64,000 bases of DNA from a virus (IMGVR_UViG_3300032116_000124:1-64000); one strand, 5' to 3'. Shown: positions 24,489 to 34,667, counted from the first letter of the stretch. Notes: generated by a model from the letters alone, not told the origin. A program made the numbers and translations.

Positions 24489-26487
24489 TGACGCATGGTT
24501 AGGTCTAGGAGACCTTTCTTTATTAAGCATTGATCGCAATCTTATGATCAATCGAGATAAAGAAGATATAGAAAATCCAGATCTACATCTTATGCGTATC
24601 ATAAAAAATCCTCAATACTTTGGCATCACATGTAAACTTTTATTTGGTATAGAATTACATCCCATTCAAATAGCCATCTTACAGGAATTCTGGGATAGAC
24701 CATTTCCTATGTATATTGCTAGCCGAGGCTTTGGTAAAAGTTTCATGTTATCCCTGTATGCTGTATTAAAATGTATTTTTGTTCCTGGTACCAAAATAGT
24801 TATTGTGGGAGCAGCTTTTAGACAGAGTAAAGTTATTTTTGAATATATGGAAACTATTTGGAGAAATAGTCCCATATTAAGAAGCATATATAGTGGAAAC
24901 GATGATGGTCCACGACGAGATGTTGATAGATGCACATTAAGACTTGGTGAAAGTTGGGCAATGGCAATTCCAATGGGCGATGGTAGTAAAATTAGAGGAC
25001 TAAGAGCACATATTATCATTGCAGACGAATTTGCATCTATATCTCCAGATATTTATGAGACAGTAGTTTCTGGTTTCGCTGCGGTATCTGCCAATCCAAT
25101 ACAGAACGTTAAAGAACAAGCTAAAAAACAAGCTATGATTGAAAATGGAATATGGAATGCAGATCTAGAATCGTTAGACAAAAAAATGGGCAATCAAGCT
25201 ATTATAGCAGGAACTGCTGATTATAGTTTTAAGCATTTTGCCCAATATTGGAACAGATATCATACCATAATAGAAAGTAAAGGAGATACTAGAAAACTCG
25301 AAGAAATGTTTAAAGGAGAGATTCCTGTAAATTTTAATTGGAAAGATTATAGTATCATTCGAATACCATATGAACTTATTCCAAAAGGCTTTATGGATGA
25401 CAAACAAGTTAGTAGAGCAAAAGCCACAATACATACTGGCATATATAATATGGAGTATGCTGCTTGTTTTACCAAAGATAGCGATGGATTCTTTAAACGA
25501 AGTTTAATAGAAAGCTGTGTTGTTAGCGAAGCAAAACCCATATATATTGGAGATAAAAATATTATATTTGATCCTATGGTAAAAGGAAACTTAAACCATA
25601 AATATATCTATGGAATAGATCCTGCAAGCGAACAAGATAATTTTAGTATCACTATACTAGAGGCTCATCATGATCATACAAGGATAGTATATTGTTGGAC
25701 AACAAATAGAAATAACTTTAAAGAAAGACAAAAAACTGGATTAGTACAAGAGCATGATTTTTATGGTTTTTGTGCTAGAAAAATTAGAAATTTAATGAAA
25801 ATATTTCCATGCGAGAGAATTGGTATGGATGCTCAGGGAGGTGGAGTTGCTATCGAAGAAGCTTTGCATGATCCATCAAAACTAGAAGAAGGAGAAAATC
25901 TTCTATGGCCAGTAATAGATTATGACAAGCCAAAAGATACAGACGATCAACAAGGTTTACATATCATTGAATTAGTACAGTTTGCCAAGGCAGATTGGAC
26001 GAGTCAAGCAAACCATGGATTAAGAAAAGATTTAGAGGATAAAGTTTTATTATTTCCCAGATTTGATAATTTAACTCTCGGTTTGGCGCTTGATGCAGAA
26101 GGTAAGGATATCATGGGTTCTAACTTAGAAAATTTATATGATAGTTTAAGCGAATGTATTTTAGAAATAGAAGAACTCAAAAATGAATTAACCACAATTG
26201 TAATGACACAAACTAGCACAGGACCAAATGCTAGAGATCGGTGGGATACTCCAGAAGTAAAATTACAAAATGGTAAAAAGGGTAGATTAAGAAAAGACCG
26301 TTATAGCTCATTATTAATAGCAAATATGCTAGCAAGACAAATCACCAGAACTTTACAGCCAATTAATTATGATATAGTTGGAGGAAATATGAAAGATATG
26401 GTCAAACAAGATGGTCAAATGTACAAAGGACCGGAATGGTTTACATCTGGAGCTAATGATTCAATATATTGTAGTATAAGAAAATAA
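24451..26487 (+). CDS. Terminase large subunit
   Basis: A 678-residue packaging motor. ATPase: Walker A SRGFGKS (residues 91-97), Walker B IIIADEF (D192, E193). Nuclease: GIDPAS (D390) and GMDAQGGG (D460) fit the RNase H-like TerL metal site. The T4/SPP1-type layout is complete. The start overlaps the ERCC4 gene by 38 nt. Confidence 0.93.
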   Translation: MKLKNQTNQKIFDDAWLGLGDLSLLSIDRNLMINRDKEDIENPDLHLMRIIKNPQYFGITCKLLFGIELHPIQIAILQEFWDRPFPMYIASRGFGKSFMLSLYAVLKCIFVPGTKIVIVGAAFRQSKVIFEYMETIWRNSPILRSIYSGNDDGPRRDVDRCTLRLGESWAMAIPMGDGSKIRGLRAHIIIADEFASISPDIYETVVSGFAAVSANPIQNVKEQAKKQAMIENGIWNADLESLDKKMGNQAIIAGTADYSFKHFAQYWNRYHTIIESKGDTRKLEEMFKGEIPVNFNWKDYSIIRIPYELIPKGFMDDKQVSRAKATIHTGIYNMEYAACFTKDSDGFFKRSLIESCVVSEAKPIYIGDKNIIFDPMVKGNLNHKYIYGIDPASEQDNFSITILEAHHDHTRIVYCWTTNRNNFKERQKTGLVQEHDFYGFCARKIRNLMKIFPCERIGMDAQGGGVAIEEALHDPSKLEEGENLLWPVIDYDKPKDTDDQQGLHIIELVQFAKADWTSQANHGLRKDLEDKVLLFPRFDNLTLGLALDAEGKDIMGSNLENLYDSLSECILEIEELKNELTTIVMTQTSTGPNARDRWDTPEVKLQNGKKGRLRKDRYSSLLIANMLARQITRTLQPINYDIVGGNMKDMVKQDGQMYKGPEWFTSGANDSIYCSIRK

Positions 26488-26538
26488 GGTGTATATCATT
26501 AATTATATTACATTAGAATTACAATCAAATTAAATAAT
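26488..26538 (+). promoter_or_regulatory. Candidate late promoter with GGTGTAT
   Basis: GGTGTAT at 26488-26494, 45 nt before the portal ATG, in an AT-rich gap. The same heptamer precedes five other late starts. Confidence 0.35.
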
Positions 26539-28722
26539 ATGGCTAAAAAATATCCAAAAAGCGAAGCTATTCAGGACGCATCTTTGATAGGAGCAGAAGC
26601 ATATGTTGCTTGGGGTGATGATTTAGCAAGTAAAAGAGAAGCATTAAAAGCATCTTCTGAATCCTTAACAGAATTTACTGGAGTACAAAAAAGTTCCGCT
26701 GGCATGACCGCCAGATTTAGAGACTATTCTGGTTTGACCACAAATACTGATGGAAGACCAGGATTTTTAAAATCTGACTATGATTATTTTAGACCAGATG
26801 AAGCTGTTCCTGTAAAGCAAAAAGAAATTATAGCAAGAGCGGAACAAATTTATCAAAGAGTTGGTTTAGTTAAAAATATCATTGATCTCATGGGAGATTT
26901 TGCTGTCCAAGGAATCAGACTTTCTCATAAAAATAAAAGAATAGAAAGATTCTATAGAAGATGGTTTAAAAAAGTTAATGGTAAAGATCGAAGCGAAAGA
27001 TTTTTAAATAATCTATATAAAACTGGCAATGTTATTATCAATAAACAAACAGCAAAAATCAGTTTAAAGGTGACAGAAAATCTTTACAAGAGTTTAGGAT
27101 CTCCTGATTTACAGATTACAGAAATGGAAGAGATCAAAGTTGAAAAAAGAGAAATTCCTTGGAGATATACTTTTCTAGATCCTCTGGTAGTAGAGGTTGC
27201 TTCAGGACCATTAGCATCATTTGTTCAGAGAAAACAATATCAACTCTTATTGCCAGCAACGTTAAGAAAATTAATTAACTCTCCTAAAACTGATGCTGAT
27301 AGAAATATTGTAAATAATTTGCCAACTCAAATTATAGAAGCAGCAAAAAACAAAAAACCATATCCATTGGATCCAGATAAAACATTAGTGTTTCATTACA
27401 AAAAAGATGATTGGCAGCCATGGGCCTATCCAATGATTTATGCTATTATGGATGATATTAATGTAATAGAAAAACTAAAACTAGCAGATATGGCAGCTCT
27501 AGATGGTGCAATAAGTAATATTAGAATCTTTAAGCTTGGTAGTTTAGAGCATAAAATTGCCCCCACCAAAGCAGCAACAGCCAAGCTAGCACAAATTTTA
27601 GGAAATAACGTTGGTGGTGGAACAATGGATCTTGTTTGGGGGCCAGACATAGAGTTAATAGAAAGCAATACTAATGTACATAATTTCCTTGGTGAAGGAA
27701 AATATATTCCACATTTAAATAGTATATACGCTGGTCTAGGAATTCCTCCAACTCTCACAGGAACATTTGGTGCTTCTGGAACAACTAATAACTTTATATC
27801 ATTAAAGACATTAACACAAAGACTACAATATGGTAGAGATATTTTAATTTCTTTTTGGGAAGCAGAAATAGCATTAGTTCAAAAAGCAATGGGATTTAGA
27901 TATCCAGCAAAAATAGAATTTGATAGGATGGACCTAAGCAATGAGGACGCAGAGAAAGCACTATTAGTACAATTAGCTGATAGAAACTTAATTAGTGACG
28001 AATTATTGCAAACAAGATTTGGATTTGATCCAGAAATGGAAAAGAGTAGACTCAATAGAGAAAATAAAGAAAGAGATAGTGAACGCATGGTTCCAAAAGC
28101 TGGTCCATGGTATGATCCTCAGTTTGAAAATTCTTTAAAGAAAATTGCATTACAATCAGGAGCAGTATCTCCTAGTCAAGTTGGTCTTGAATTAGAAAAG
28201 AAGAAATCTGGAGAAAAAGCCGCCCTCGAAATGAAAACACCTACGAATCCAACAAAGTTGGCAAAAGATTCGCCAGAATCTTTGCCAAAAGAAGCTGGAG
28301 AAGGAAGACCCAAACTATCAAGGGACTCTCAGAAACGAAAGCAAAAAACATTTACGCCACAAACAGGCGCAAGTCTTTTGATTTGGACTAATCAAGCTCA
28401 AGATAAAATTAGTGAAACTTTAAATCCAATATTATTAGATTTTTATAATAAGAAAAATTTAAGAAGTTTATCTAAAGCTGAAATAGAGGAAGCAGAAAAT
28501 ATCAGAACAAAAATTTTGTTTAGTTTTCAGCCATTTGCCTCTATTACCGAAGAAAAAATAATTGCTGCATTCACGAATATAAATAATCCAGAGTTTACCA
28601 CGGTCATGTCAACATATAATAATTGGCTAAATAACCTTAAACATCAACTGCATAAAGAATTGTCCGTTGAAGATCTTAAACAAGCCAAAGCTTCTTTCTA
28701 TTGTTCGGTGTATTCGAAGTAA
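26539..28722 (+). CDS. Portal protein
   Basis: A 727-residue protein directly after TerL. The central part (DPLVVEVASG..., KTLVFHYKKDDWQPWAYPMI, YAGLGIPPTLTGT, FISLKTLTQRLQYGRD) has the clip/stem pattern of phage portals. The C-terminal 200 residues are charged, with a Lys/Pro-rich linker, and may be a crown or a fused module. Forms the dodecameric vertex through which DNA enters. Confidence 0.85.
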   Translation: MAKKYPKSEAIQDASLIGAEAYVAWGDDLASKREALKASSESLTEFTGVQKSSAGMTARFRDYSGLTTNTDGRPGFLKSDYDYFRPDEAVPVKQKEIIARAEQIYQRVGLVKNIIDLMGDFAVQGIRLSHKNKRIERFYRRWFKKVNGKDRSERFLNNLYKTGNVIINKQTAKISLKVTENLYKSLGSPDLQITEMEEIKVEKREIPWRYTFLDPLVVEVASGPLASFVQRKQYQLLLPATLRKLINSPKTDADRNIVNNLPTQIIEAAKNKKPYPLDPDKTLVFHYKKDDWQPWAYPMIYAIMDDINVIEKLKLADMAALDGAISNIRIFKLGSLEHKIAPTKAATAKLAQILGNNVGGGTMDLVWGPDIELIESNTNVHNFLGEGKYIPHLNSIYAGLGIPPTLTGTFGASGTTNNFISLKTLTQRLQYGRDILISFWEAEIALVQKAMGFRYPAKIEFDRMDLSNEDAEKALLVQLADRNLISDELLQTRFGFDPEMEKSRLNRENKERDSERMVPKAGPWYDPQFENSLKKIALQSGAVSPSQVGLELEKKKSGEKAALEMKTPTNPTKLAKDSPESLPKEAGEGRPKLSRDSQKRKQKTFTPQTGASLLIWTNQAQDKISETLNPILLDFYNKKNLRSLSKAEIEEAENIRTKILFSFQPFASITEEKIIAAFTNINNPEFTTVMSTYNNWLNNLKHQLHKELSVEDLKQAKASFYCSVYSK
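28707..28713 (+). promoter_or_regulatory. GGTGTAT late-motif copy
   Basis: 34 nt before the protease/scaffold ATG, at the very end of the portal gene. Confidence 0.3.
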
Positions 28723-28746
28723 TCTATCCTATAAAAAGAGGTTATC

Positions 28747-30228
28747 ATGAAAATTTTTGCTCAAGAAATTGAAGACGGCCTAGAAGAAAAATTAAAGACC
28801 TCGGCTTCTATTTCCTACGCTTCTGTTGCAGAACCATGCGATTCTGACTCAACAATTAAACATATTAAAAGTATTGCATCTATAAATGATAATGATCTTT
28901 ATTATGTTCAATCAATTTTAGTTAGTTCATCTTGGAATAAAAATGATGACATATTTGATAAAAATGAAGTTTGGGAAGCAAGAAATACTCCAGAAGATAA
29001 GCCAACAAATCTTGAGCATGATGAAAATACTATTATCGGTCATATAACATCAAATTGGCCAATCACAGAGGATGGAATTTTAATTGATGAAAATACTCCT
29101 TTAGAAAATATACCAGAAAAATTTCATATATTAACAGGATCTGTAATTTACAAATCTTTTTCCAATCCAGAACTCAAAGCCAGATCTGCACAACTTATAG
29201 AGGAAATAGAATCTGGACAAAAATTTGTTAGTATGGAATGCTATTTTAAGAATTTTGATTATGGAATAATAGATAAAACTTCAGGATCATATAAAGTTTT
29301 AGAAAGAAATGAAGATACCTCTTATTTAACAAAATTTTTAAGAGCATATGGAGGTATGGGAGAGCACGAAAACTATAAAATAGGTAGAGTATTAAGGAAT
29401 ATCACATTTTCTGGCAAAGGCTTTGTTAATAAACCAGCCAATCCAGACAGTATCATTTTTAGTAAAAATATGATCGTTGATGACAACAATAAAAATATTA
29501 CAGAAAAAACAAGCAATTTAACAAATGCAGGTGTATTTAATAATCAGTCCAATCCAAATGTGGAGAATAATACTATGAATCTAGAACAACAGATCGCTGA
29601 CCTTGCCGAAAAAGTTGCATTATTCGCGGATGCCTCAGCACTAAAAGAAAAAACAGTAGAATTAGAAAACACAATCAAGGCTCAAGAAGTTGCTTTGACT
29701 GAAGCTCAAGCTGCCATTGAAGTAGCAAATTCAGAAAAAGAATTAGCTGCTAAGAAAATGGAAGACGAAATGAAAAAGAAAGACGAAGAAATGAGCAAGG
29801 TCAAGTCAGAACTTGATTCAGCTAACGAAGTTATAGCAGGATATATGCAAAAAGAGCAAGAAATGATGAAGAAAGAGAAGAAAATGAAGAGAATGGCTTC
29901 TCTCATTGAGGCTGGGTTAGACAATGAAGCTGCTTCTGCTACAGCAGATAAGTTTGAGTCATTAGATGACGAAGCCTTTACTGCAATGACAACTCTATTT
30001 GCTGCTAAAATGCCTCCTTGGTTAGAGAAAAAGAAAAAAGATGAAGAAGCCAAACCAAAAGCTTCTGAAGTTGTTAATACAGAAGAAGCACTAGAGAATG
30101 CAGAAGCTGATACAGATCTCAATCTCAGTGTTAGTAGCGATGAAGATTCTCAAATCGAATCAACTCGCGCAGCATTAGTAGAATTCGTTTGTGCTAGACT
30201 CGGTAAAAAACTCAATAAGGGAGAATAA
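28747..30228 (+). CDS. Prohead protease fused to scaffold
   Basis: A 493-residue protein. The N-terminal 240 residues fit a prohead protease (SSSWNKNDDIFDKNEVWEAR, HDENTIIGHIT with a candidate His, FVSMECYF with a candidate Ser). Residues 277 on form a long charged coiled coil (NLEQQIADLAEKVALFADAS...KKMEDEMKKKDEEM), typical of scaffolds. Precedes the decoration and capsid genes as expected. Confidence 0.75.
   Translation: MKIFAQEIEDGLEEKLKTSASISYASVAEPCDSDSTIKHIKSIASINDNDLYYVQSILVSSSWNKNDDIFDKNEVWEARNTPEDKPTNLEHDENTIIGHITSNWPITEDGILIDENTPLENIPEKFHILTGSVIYKSFSNPELKARSAQLIEEIESGQKFVSMECYFKNFDYGIIDKTSGSYKVLERNEDTSYLTKFLRAYGGMGEHENYKIGRVLRNITFSGKGFVNKPANPDSIIFSKNMIVDDNNKNITEKTSNLTNAGVFNNQSNPNVENNTMNLEQQIADLAEKVALFADASALKEKTVELENTIKAQEVALTEAQAAIEVANSEKELAAKKMEDEMKKKDEEMSKVKSELDSANEVIAGYMQKEQEMMKKEKKMKRMASLIEAGLDNEAASATADKFESLDDEAFTAMTTLFAAKMPPWLEKKKKDEEAKPKASEVVNTEEALENAEADTDLNLSVSSDEDSQIESTRAALVEFVCARLGKKLNKGE
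29530..29536 (+). promoter_or_regulatory. GGTGTAT copy before the internal scaffold start
   Basis: Inside the protease gene, 45 nt before the internal ATG at 29575. Confidence 0.3.
29575..30228 (+). CDS. Nested scaffold protein (internal start)
   Basis: The in-frame ATG at 29575 (M277 of the fusion) has GGAG 9 nt upstream and begins exactly at the coiled coil (MNLEQQIADL). It would make a free 217-residue scaffold, as lambda C/Nu3 does. Inferred from sequence only. Confidence 0.5.
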   Translation: MNLEQQIADLAEKVALFADASALKEKTVELENTIKAQEVALTEAQAAIEVANSEKELAAKKMEDEMKKKDEEMSKVKSELDSANEVIAGYMQKEQEMMKKEKKMKRMASLIEAGLDNEAASATADKFESLDDEAFTAMTTLFAAKMPPWLEKKKKDEEAKPKASEVVNTEEALENAEADTDLNLSVSSDEDSQIESTRAALVEFVCARLGKKLNKGE

Positions 30229-30230
30229 AA

Positions 30231-30686
30231 ATGGCTCTTAAACCAGATCGTATCGAATTTCTTTCAGATATCTCATTTTTCATGACATCAACAGCTGAAC
30301 GCGGTGGTGTTGCTACTGTTGTAACAACCAGTAGCGGTGTTGGTGTCTCTATGGACGATGCTAACGCTGTAGTAAGCTATGCATCAAGTCCATCTGGCGC
30401 TAAGCCAGTAGGTATTCTATTAAATGATGTTGTTAGTCTTGATCTAACAAGACAGCACATCAACTGGCACCGTGATGAAGTACAAGTTGGCGGCAAGGTC
30501 GCTTTACTTCGCAATGGTCAGGTTACAACCAATTTAGTCGGCGGTACTCCAAGTGCTGGTGCTGATGCTTATGTTGCCGCAAGCGGCTATATTAGCTCTG
30601 TTCAAGCAACTGGTGCTGTTAAAATCGGTCAGTTTTTGAGTGCCAAAGACTCCGATGGTTACGCAAAAGTCTCTGTAAATCTTTAA
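30231..30686 (+). CDS. Head decoration protein, probable
   Basis: A 151-residue beta-rich protein (RGGVATVVTTSSGVGVSMDD, PVGILLNDVVSLDLTRQ, VQVGGKVALLRNGQVTTNLV) between scaffold and capsid genes, the usual place for a capsid-stabilising decoration protein. Pattern resembles DUF2190-type cement proteins. Confidence 0.65.
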   Translation: MALKPDRIEFLSDISFFMTSTAERGGVATVVTTSSGVGVSMDDANAVVSYASSPSGAKPVGILLNDVVSLDLTRQHINWHRDEVQVGGKVALLRNGQVTTNLVGGTPSAGADAYVAASGYISSVQATGAVKIGQFLSAKDSDGYAKVSVNL

Positions 30687-30704
30687 TCTATAAGGGAGAA
30701 AAAC

Positions 30705-31724
30705 ATGTCAGGTAACACCAAAGTATTTCAACCAACACCAGAACTAACAGATCTTCTTGTTCGTTCTGGCTCACTAAAGAAAGAAGAGGCTCTTGCGGCC
30801 AATGCTGAATTTGCAAAGGCACTAGAGTTACCACTTCGTCAAGGTATTCTAAATGGCGATATTCTTGATGGTATTTTCGAGCCAATTCAATTAGCTCAAA
30901 GTGCTACCCCAGAATTTCCATTAGACTTCCTTGCTCCTGGTACCGAAAGAAATTTCGTTGCTTATACCATTCCTAACCACGGATATATTCCAGAGCGTCA
31001 CGTTGAAGGCGATTACGTCATGGTTCCAACCTATGACATCGGCTCCTCAATCGACTATCTCTTAAAGTATGCTCGTGATGCTCGCTGGGATGTTGTTGGT
31101 CGCGCAATGGAAGTTCTAGAGGCTTCGTTTGTTAAGAAGATGAATGATGATGGCTGGCATACTTTACTTGCTGCTGGCGTTGATCGCAATATCGTAGTTT
31201 ACGATAGCGATGCTTCTGCTGGTCAGTTCACTAAGCGTTTAGTAAGTCTTATGAAGACTGTTATGAGACGTAACGGTGGCGGTAACTCTGCTAGTAACAA
31301 TCGTGGTCTACTAACAGATCTTTATGTTTCTCCAGAAGCTATGGAAGACATTCGCAACTGGGGTGTTGATCAACTTGACGAGGTTACTCGTCGTGAGATC
31401 TATACCGCTGCTGATGGTAGTGTTAACCGTATCTTCGGCGTTAATCTCCATGATCGTGATGAACTTGGAGAAGGTCAAGAATATCAACTATTCTATAGTA
31501 ATGTACTAAGTGGTACTCTTCCATCTAGTCCAAATCAGAAAGTAGAACTAGTTGTTGGTCTCGATCTACGCAAGAGAGATAGTTTCATTATGCCAGTTCG
31601 TCAAGAAGTTCAAATCTTCGAAGACGATACTCTACATCGTCAAAAGAGAGCTGGTTTCTACGGCTGGGCAGAGCAAGGCTTTGCTGTTCTAGATAACCGT
31701 AGAGTTCTATTAGGCGCTCTCTAA
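30705..31724 (+). CDS. Major capsid protein
   Basis: A 339-residue HK97-fold candidate following protease, scaffold and decoration genes. N-terminal helix region (LTDLLVRSGSLKKEEALAAN) then an E-loop/P-domain-like stretch (YIPERHVEGDYVMVPTYDIG) and C-terminal A-domain strands. Good GGGAG ribosome-binding site and a strong terminator after it, as expected for a highly expressed gene. Confidence 0.85.
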   Translation: MSGNTKVFQPTPELTDLLVRSGSLKKEEALAANAEFAKALELPLRQGILNGDILDGIFEPIQLAQSATPEFPLDFLAPGTERNFVAYTIPNHGYIPERHVEGDYVMVPTYDIGSSIDYLLKYARDARWDVVGRAMEVLEASFVKKMNDDGWHTLLAAGVDRNIVVYDSDASAGQFTKRLVSLMKTVMRRNGGGNSASNNRGLLTDLYVSPEAMEDIRNWGVDQLDEVTRREIYTAADGSVNRIFGVNLHDRDELGEGQEYQLFYSNVLSGTLPSSPNQKVELVVGLDLRKRDSFIMPVRQEVQIFEDDTLHRQKRAGFYGWAEQGFAVLDNRRVLLGAL

Positions 31725-31753
31725 TCATAACTGGCACTAGTTAGAAGAAGATA

Positions 31754-31788
31754 GGATCGGGGAGAAATCCCCGGTCCTTCTTTTTTTA
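31754..31788 (+). terminator. Intrinsic terminator after the capsid gene
   Basis: GGATCGGGGA...TCCCCGGTCC hairpin followed by TTCTTTTTTT. Confidence 0.9.
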
Positions 31789-31802
31789 TATAGTGTTTCA
31801 TT

Positions 31803-31831
31803 GGTGTATTTTATATATATAAGCGCTTATA
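31803..31831 (+). promoter_or_regulatory. Candidate late promoter with palindrome
   Basis: GGTGTAT (31803-31809) followed by the perfect palindrome TATAAGCGCTTATA (31818-31831), between the capsid terminator and the fibre module. Confidence 0.4.
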
Positions 31832-31869
31832 AAAATTAACTAGGCCATTTACAATAATAGGGCCCAATT

Positions 31870-32277
31870 ATGGCTGCAAGCAAATATGACTTTGCTATCG
31901 AACAAGGTTCATCGTTCAAAATATCATTAATCTATAAAGACCCTAATGGAGATGCTATTAATTTAACAAATTGGTGTGCTAGACTCATATGGAAAACCAA
32001 CACCAACATAACCCAGGTCTTCACAACAGAGAATGATGACTACGGTGTATATAAATTCACAATAGATGAAGTTGCTGGTAAATTAACATTAATGATTCCA
32101 GCTAGTAAAACAAATGAATTTATCTTTAACACAGCAAAATATGATCTGGAGCTTCAGTCCCCAGATGATCTATATGGTGGAGGAGGAGGTAAATATATTA
32201 TTCGTTTATTATATGGAACAATAACAATAATTAAGAGATTTAGTCAGTCTGCAACTCTATTAGAGTGTTCGCCATGA
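31870..32277 (+). CDS. BppU-like virion protein (135 aa), paralogue 1
   Basis: YDFAIEQGSSFKISLIYKDP, GDAINLTNWCARLIWK, and YDLELQSPDDLYG fit the phage domain ydf.i.qGs.f...i.....g..idLtgw.ar..........YdLel, an Ig-like baseplate/fibre attachment domain. Paralogue of 39893-40330. Begins the fibre block. Confidence 0.7.
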   Translation: MAASKYDFAIEQGSSFKISLIYKDPNGDAINLTNWCARLIWKTNTNITQVFTTENDDYGVYKFTIDEVAGKLTLMIPASKTNEFIFNTAKYDLELQSPDDLYGGGGGKYIIRLLYGTITIIKRFSQSATLLECSP

Positions 32278-32579
32278 GTTCACAATTTATAATAGAAATT
32301 GCTGAGCCAGTGACTAATACTATTCAAATAGAGACGAGCTTCTTGGATACTGTAACAGATTCTGTTGAGGTAGAAAGATATGATATTTTTAATGTTGAAA
32401 TAACAAATAATGCTATAGTTTTAGCTAGTGATTTACCAGACGATATTCCTATGACTAAAATTATTGGTAATTTATCTATACAAAGAATAGATTTTGGAGT
32501 ACCATTCGGAATTGGAATTAGCGGTTTGGGAGCATTTTTAGATGATTATGATTATGATTTTGATTGTGGCACACCATAA
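32274..32579 (+). CDS. Small virion-associated protein (101 aa)
   Basis: ATG 32274 overlaps the upstream stop (ATGA): MSSQFIIEIAEPVTNTIQIE..., beta-rich, with an acidic DDYDYDFDCG end. Pairs with the BppU-like gene as 40330 pairs with 39893. Probably a structural linker. Confidence 0.6.
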   Translation: MSSQFIIEIAEPVTNTIQIETSFLDTVTDSVEVERYDIFNVEITNNAIVLASDLPDDIPMTKIIGNLSIQRIDFGVPFGIGISGLGAFLDDYDYDFDCGTP

Positions 32580-32597
32580 CTAACCGGAGTATACAAA

Positions 32598-34589
32598 ATG
32601 CCAGTTCAAACAAGAATTCAAATAAGAAGAGGCACCACAGCTGAATGGGCCAGTTCTGCTAATAGTTTAGGCAATGGCATTTTATACCAAGGAGAGCTTG
32701 GATATGATACAGAAGCTAAGATATTCAAAATTGGAGATGGAACTACACATTGGACTAATTTAGCTTCAGCTGGAGGATCTGTTCCAGGAGCAGGAAGTGG
32801 TATGATTATTGTTCCTAGTGGGACTAATCAGTATGCTTTTCATAGCATTATAGTCCCCTCTGGAAGCGGAGTATCAGCAACACTAGTTTCCGCATCTTCT
32901 GGCTCATACTATTCGATTAATCTAAATGAAAAATTAAGAGATATTGCAGCTTTATCTTCTCAGGGCTTTATAGTTAACAATGGAGCTTCTGATGTTTACG
33001 AGAGAACACTTGCTAGTGGATCTAACATATTATTAACAAATGCTAATGGTGTTGCAGGAAATCCAACAATATCTTTAAATAGTAATTTAACTGGTATATC
33101 TAATATTAGTGCTACTGGAGGATTAACAATTAGTGGTGGCTCTGGTGGAGAGGTTACTGTAGACGATGATCTTACAGTCACTGGTTTATTAACTGTCAAT
33201 GATATATCTATTAATATTGCTGCAGAAATCTTAGCCCAAGGATCAATAACATATTCTGGTAATCCAACAAGATTTCAGGGAGATGTTTATTTTGATAATA
33301 TTCCAAAGGTTGGACCAACAGGAGATGGTGGAATATATGCTACAGGAGTTAGTTTAAGTGGACACAAGCATATATATTCAGATATTACAGATTTCTGTTC
33401 TGGTGTCGCAACGTGTGTTGATACATCTTTACTCGCTGGTACTGGTATTCAATTTATATCTGGAGCCAATTCGTTAACGATAGCGCTGTCCGGACAAGCT
33501 CTTAATTTACATAATTATACCGGCACTGGTATTATGGTTAGAGATAATGCTGGAAATTTTTATAATAGAGCTATCACAACTTCTAACAATAATATTGTAT
33601 TAACTGATGCCGATGGAGTTGCTGGAAATCCTAGTGTTAGTCTAAACAACACAATTACTGGATTAACAAGCGTCACATCAGATATCTTATCCACAACAAA
33701 TATTACCACAAACAAAGTATTTAGTAGCGGATCAACTGTCACTATTGATGCTCCAAATGTTAGTGTAACAGGCAATCTTAGTGTCGGAGGAAACGTACTA
33801 ATAAATGGAACTGGAGTATTGGTACAAAGTACTGTTGTTGTTGTTGATGATCCTATTTTTACTCTTGGTGGTTCGGGAATAGCTCTAAATGATAGTAAAG
33901 ATCGAGGTATTGAATTTAAATATAATGACGGATCCTCAAGGGTTGGATTTTTTGGATATCAAGATAGTAGCGATAAATTTATATTTTTAAGACAAGCAAC
34001 AAATACTAATGAAGTTTTTAGTGGAACAAAAGGTGAAATTGATGCTTATCTCAATTGGTCAAATCTAACTGGAAATATTCCAGATCCAACAGTAACTGTA
34101 ACTCTCAATGGAGCAGTGTCTGGTAGTGCAAACGGAACCATAACAAATCTTTCTGGTAATCCAACCATTACTATTAATGCTAGTATGGGTAATGACCAAG
34201 TGACTCTTGGCACTCATACTGTGGGTAATTATGTAGCATCAATAACTAATGGTAATTATCTTACTGGAGGAAATGGAGGTAGTGAGGGCGCAGCATTAAC
34301 ATTGGCTGTGGACGCAACATCATCAAATACTGCTAGTAAAGTAGTTGCTAGAGATTCTAATGGTAATTTTAGTGCTGGAACTATAACTGCAACTGGATTT
34401 ATTGGTAGTGGATCAGGATTAACTGATTTAAATGCATCTAATTTAACTACTGGAATAGTTTCTTCTGCTAGACTCAGTGGAACATACAACATTTCAGTCA
34501 CAGGAGTTGTTCCAGGAACAAGTGGAATGTTATTACAAAGTGATGGTGTTGTATCGTATTGGGGATGGATTAATGGTGGAACTCCTTGA
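32598..34589 (+). CDS. Tail or head fibre protein with Mtd-type N-terminal domain
   Basis: A 663-residue protein. Residues 5-57 (RIQIRRGTTAEWASSANSLG...GELGYDTEAKIFKIGDGTTH) are the RRGTtaeW..GElg.dtd...kiGDGtt.W domain seen at the N-terminus of major-tropism-determinant-like fibres. The rest is Ser/Thr/Gly/Asn-rich beta-structure with repeated ITLSGN/TISGN-like strands. Probable receptor-contacting or spacer fibre. Confidence 0.8.
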   Translation: MPVQTRIQIRRGTTAEWASSANSLGNGILYQGELGYDTEAKIFKIGDGTTHWTNLASAGGSVPGAGSGMIIVPSGTNQYAFHSIIVPSGSGVSATLVSASSGSYYSINLNEKLRDIAALSSQGFIVNNGASDVYERTLASGSNILLTNANGVAGNPTISLNSNLTGISNISATGGLTISGGSGGEVTVDDDLTVTGLLTVNDISINIAAEILAQGSITYSGNPTRFQGDVYFDNIPKVGPTGDGGIYATGVSLSGHKHIYSDITDFCSGVATCVDTSLLAGTGIQFISGANSLTIALSGQALNLHNYTGTGIMVRDNAGNFYNRAITTSNNNIVLTDADGVAGNPSVSLNNTITGLTSVTSDILSTTNITTNKVFSSGSTVTIDAPNVSVTGNLSVGGNVLINGTGVLVQSTVVVVDDPIFTLGGSGIALNDSKDRGIEFKYNDGSSRVGFFGYQDSSDKFIFLRQATNTNEVFSGTKGEIDAYLNWSNLTGNIPDPTVTVTLNGAVSGSANGTITNLSGNPTITINASMGNDQVTLGTHTVGNYVASITNGNYLTGGNGGSEGAALTLAVDATSSNTASKVVARDSNGNFSAGTITATGFIGSGSGLTDLNASNLTTGIVSSARLSGTYNISVTGVVPGTSGMLLQSDGVVSYWGWINGGTP

Positions 34590-34667
34590 TAGTATATAAT
34601 TAGACATTTTTAGTCTAATATTTACTATAAATTTATTAGGACTAACAACTAATTTAAAAGTATTATT
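34590..34667 (+). other. Intergenic inverted repeat
   Basis: ATTAGAC-N7-GTCTAAT hairpin without a T-run, between the two fibre genes; may be a weak terminator or processing site. Confidence 0.45.
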
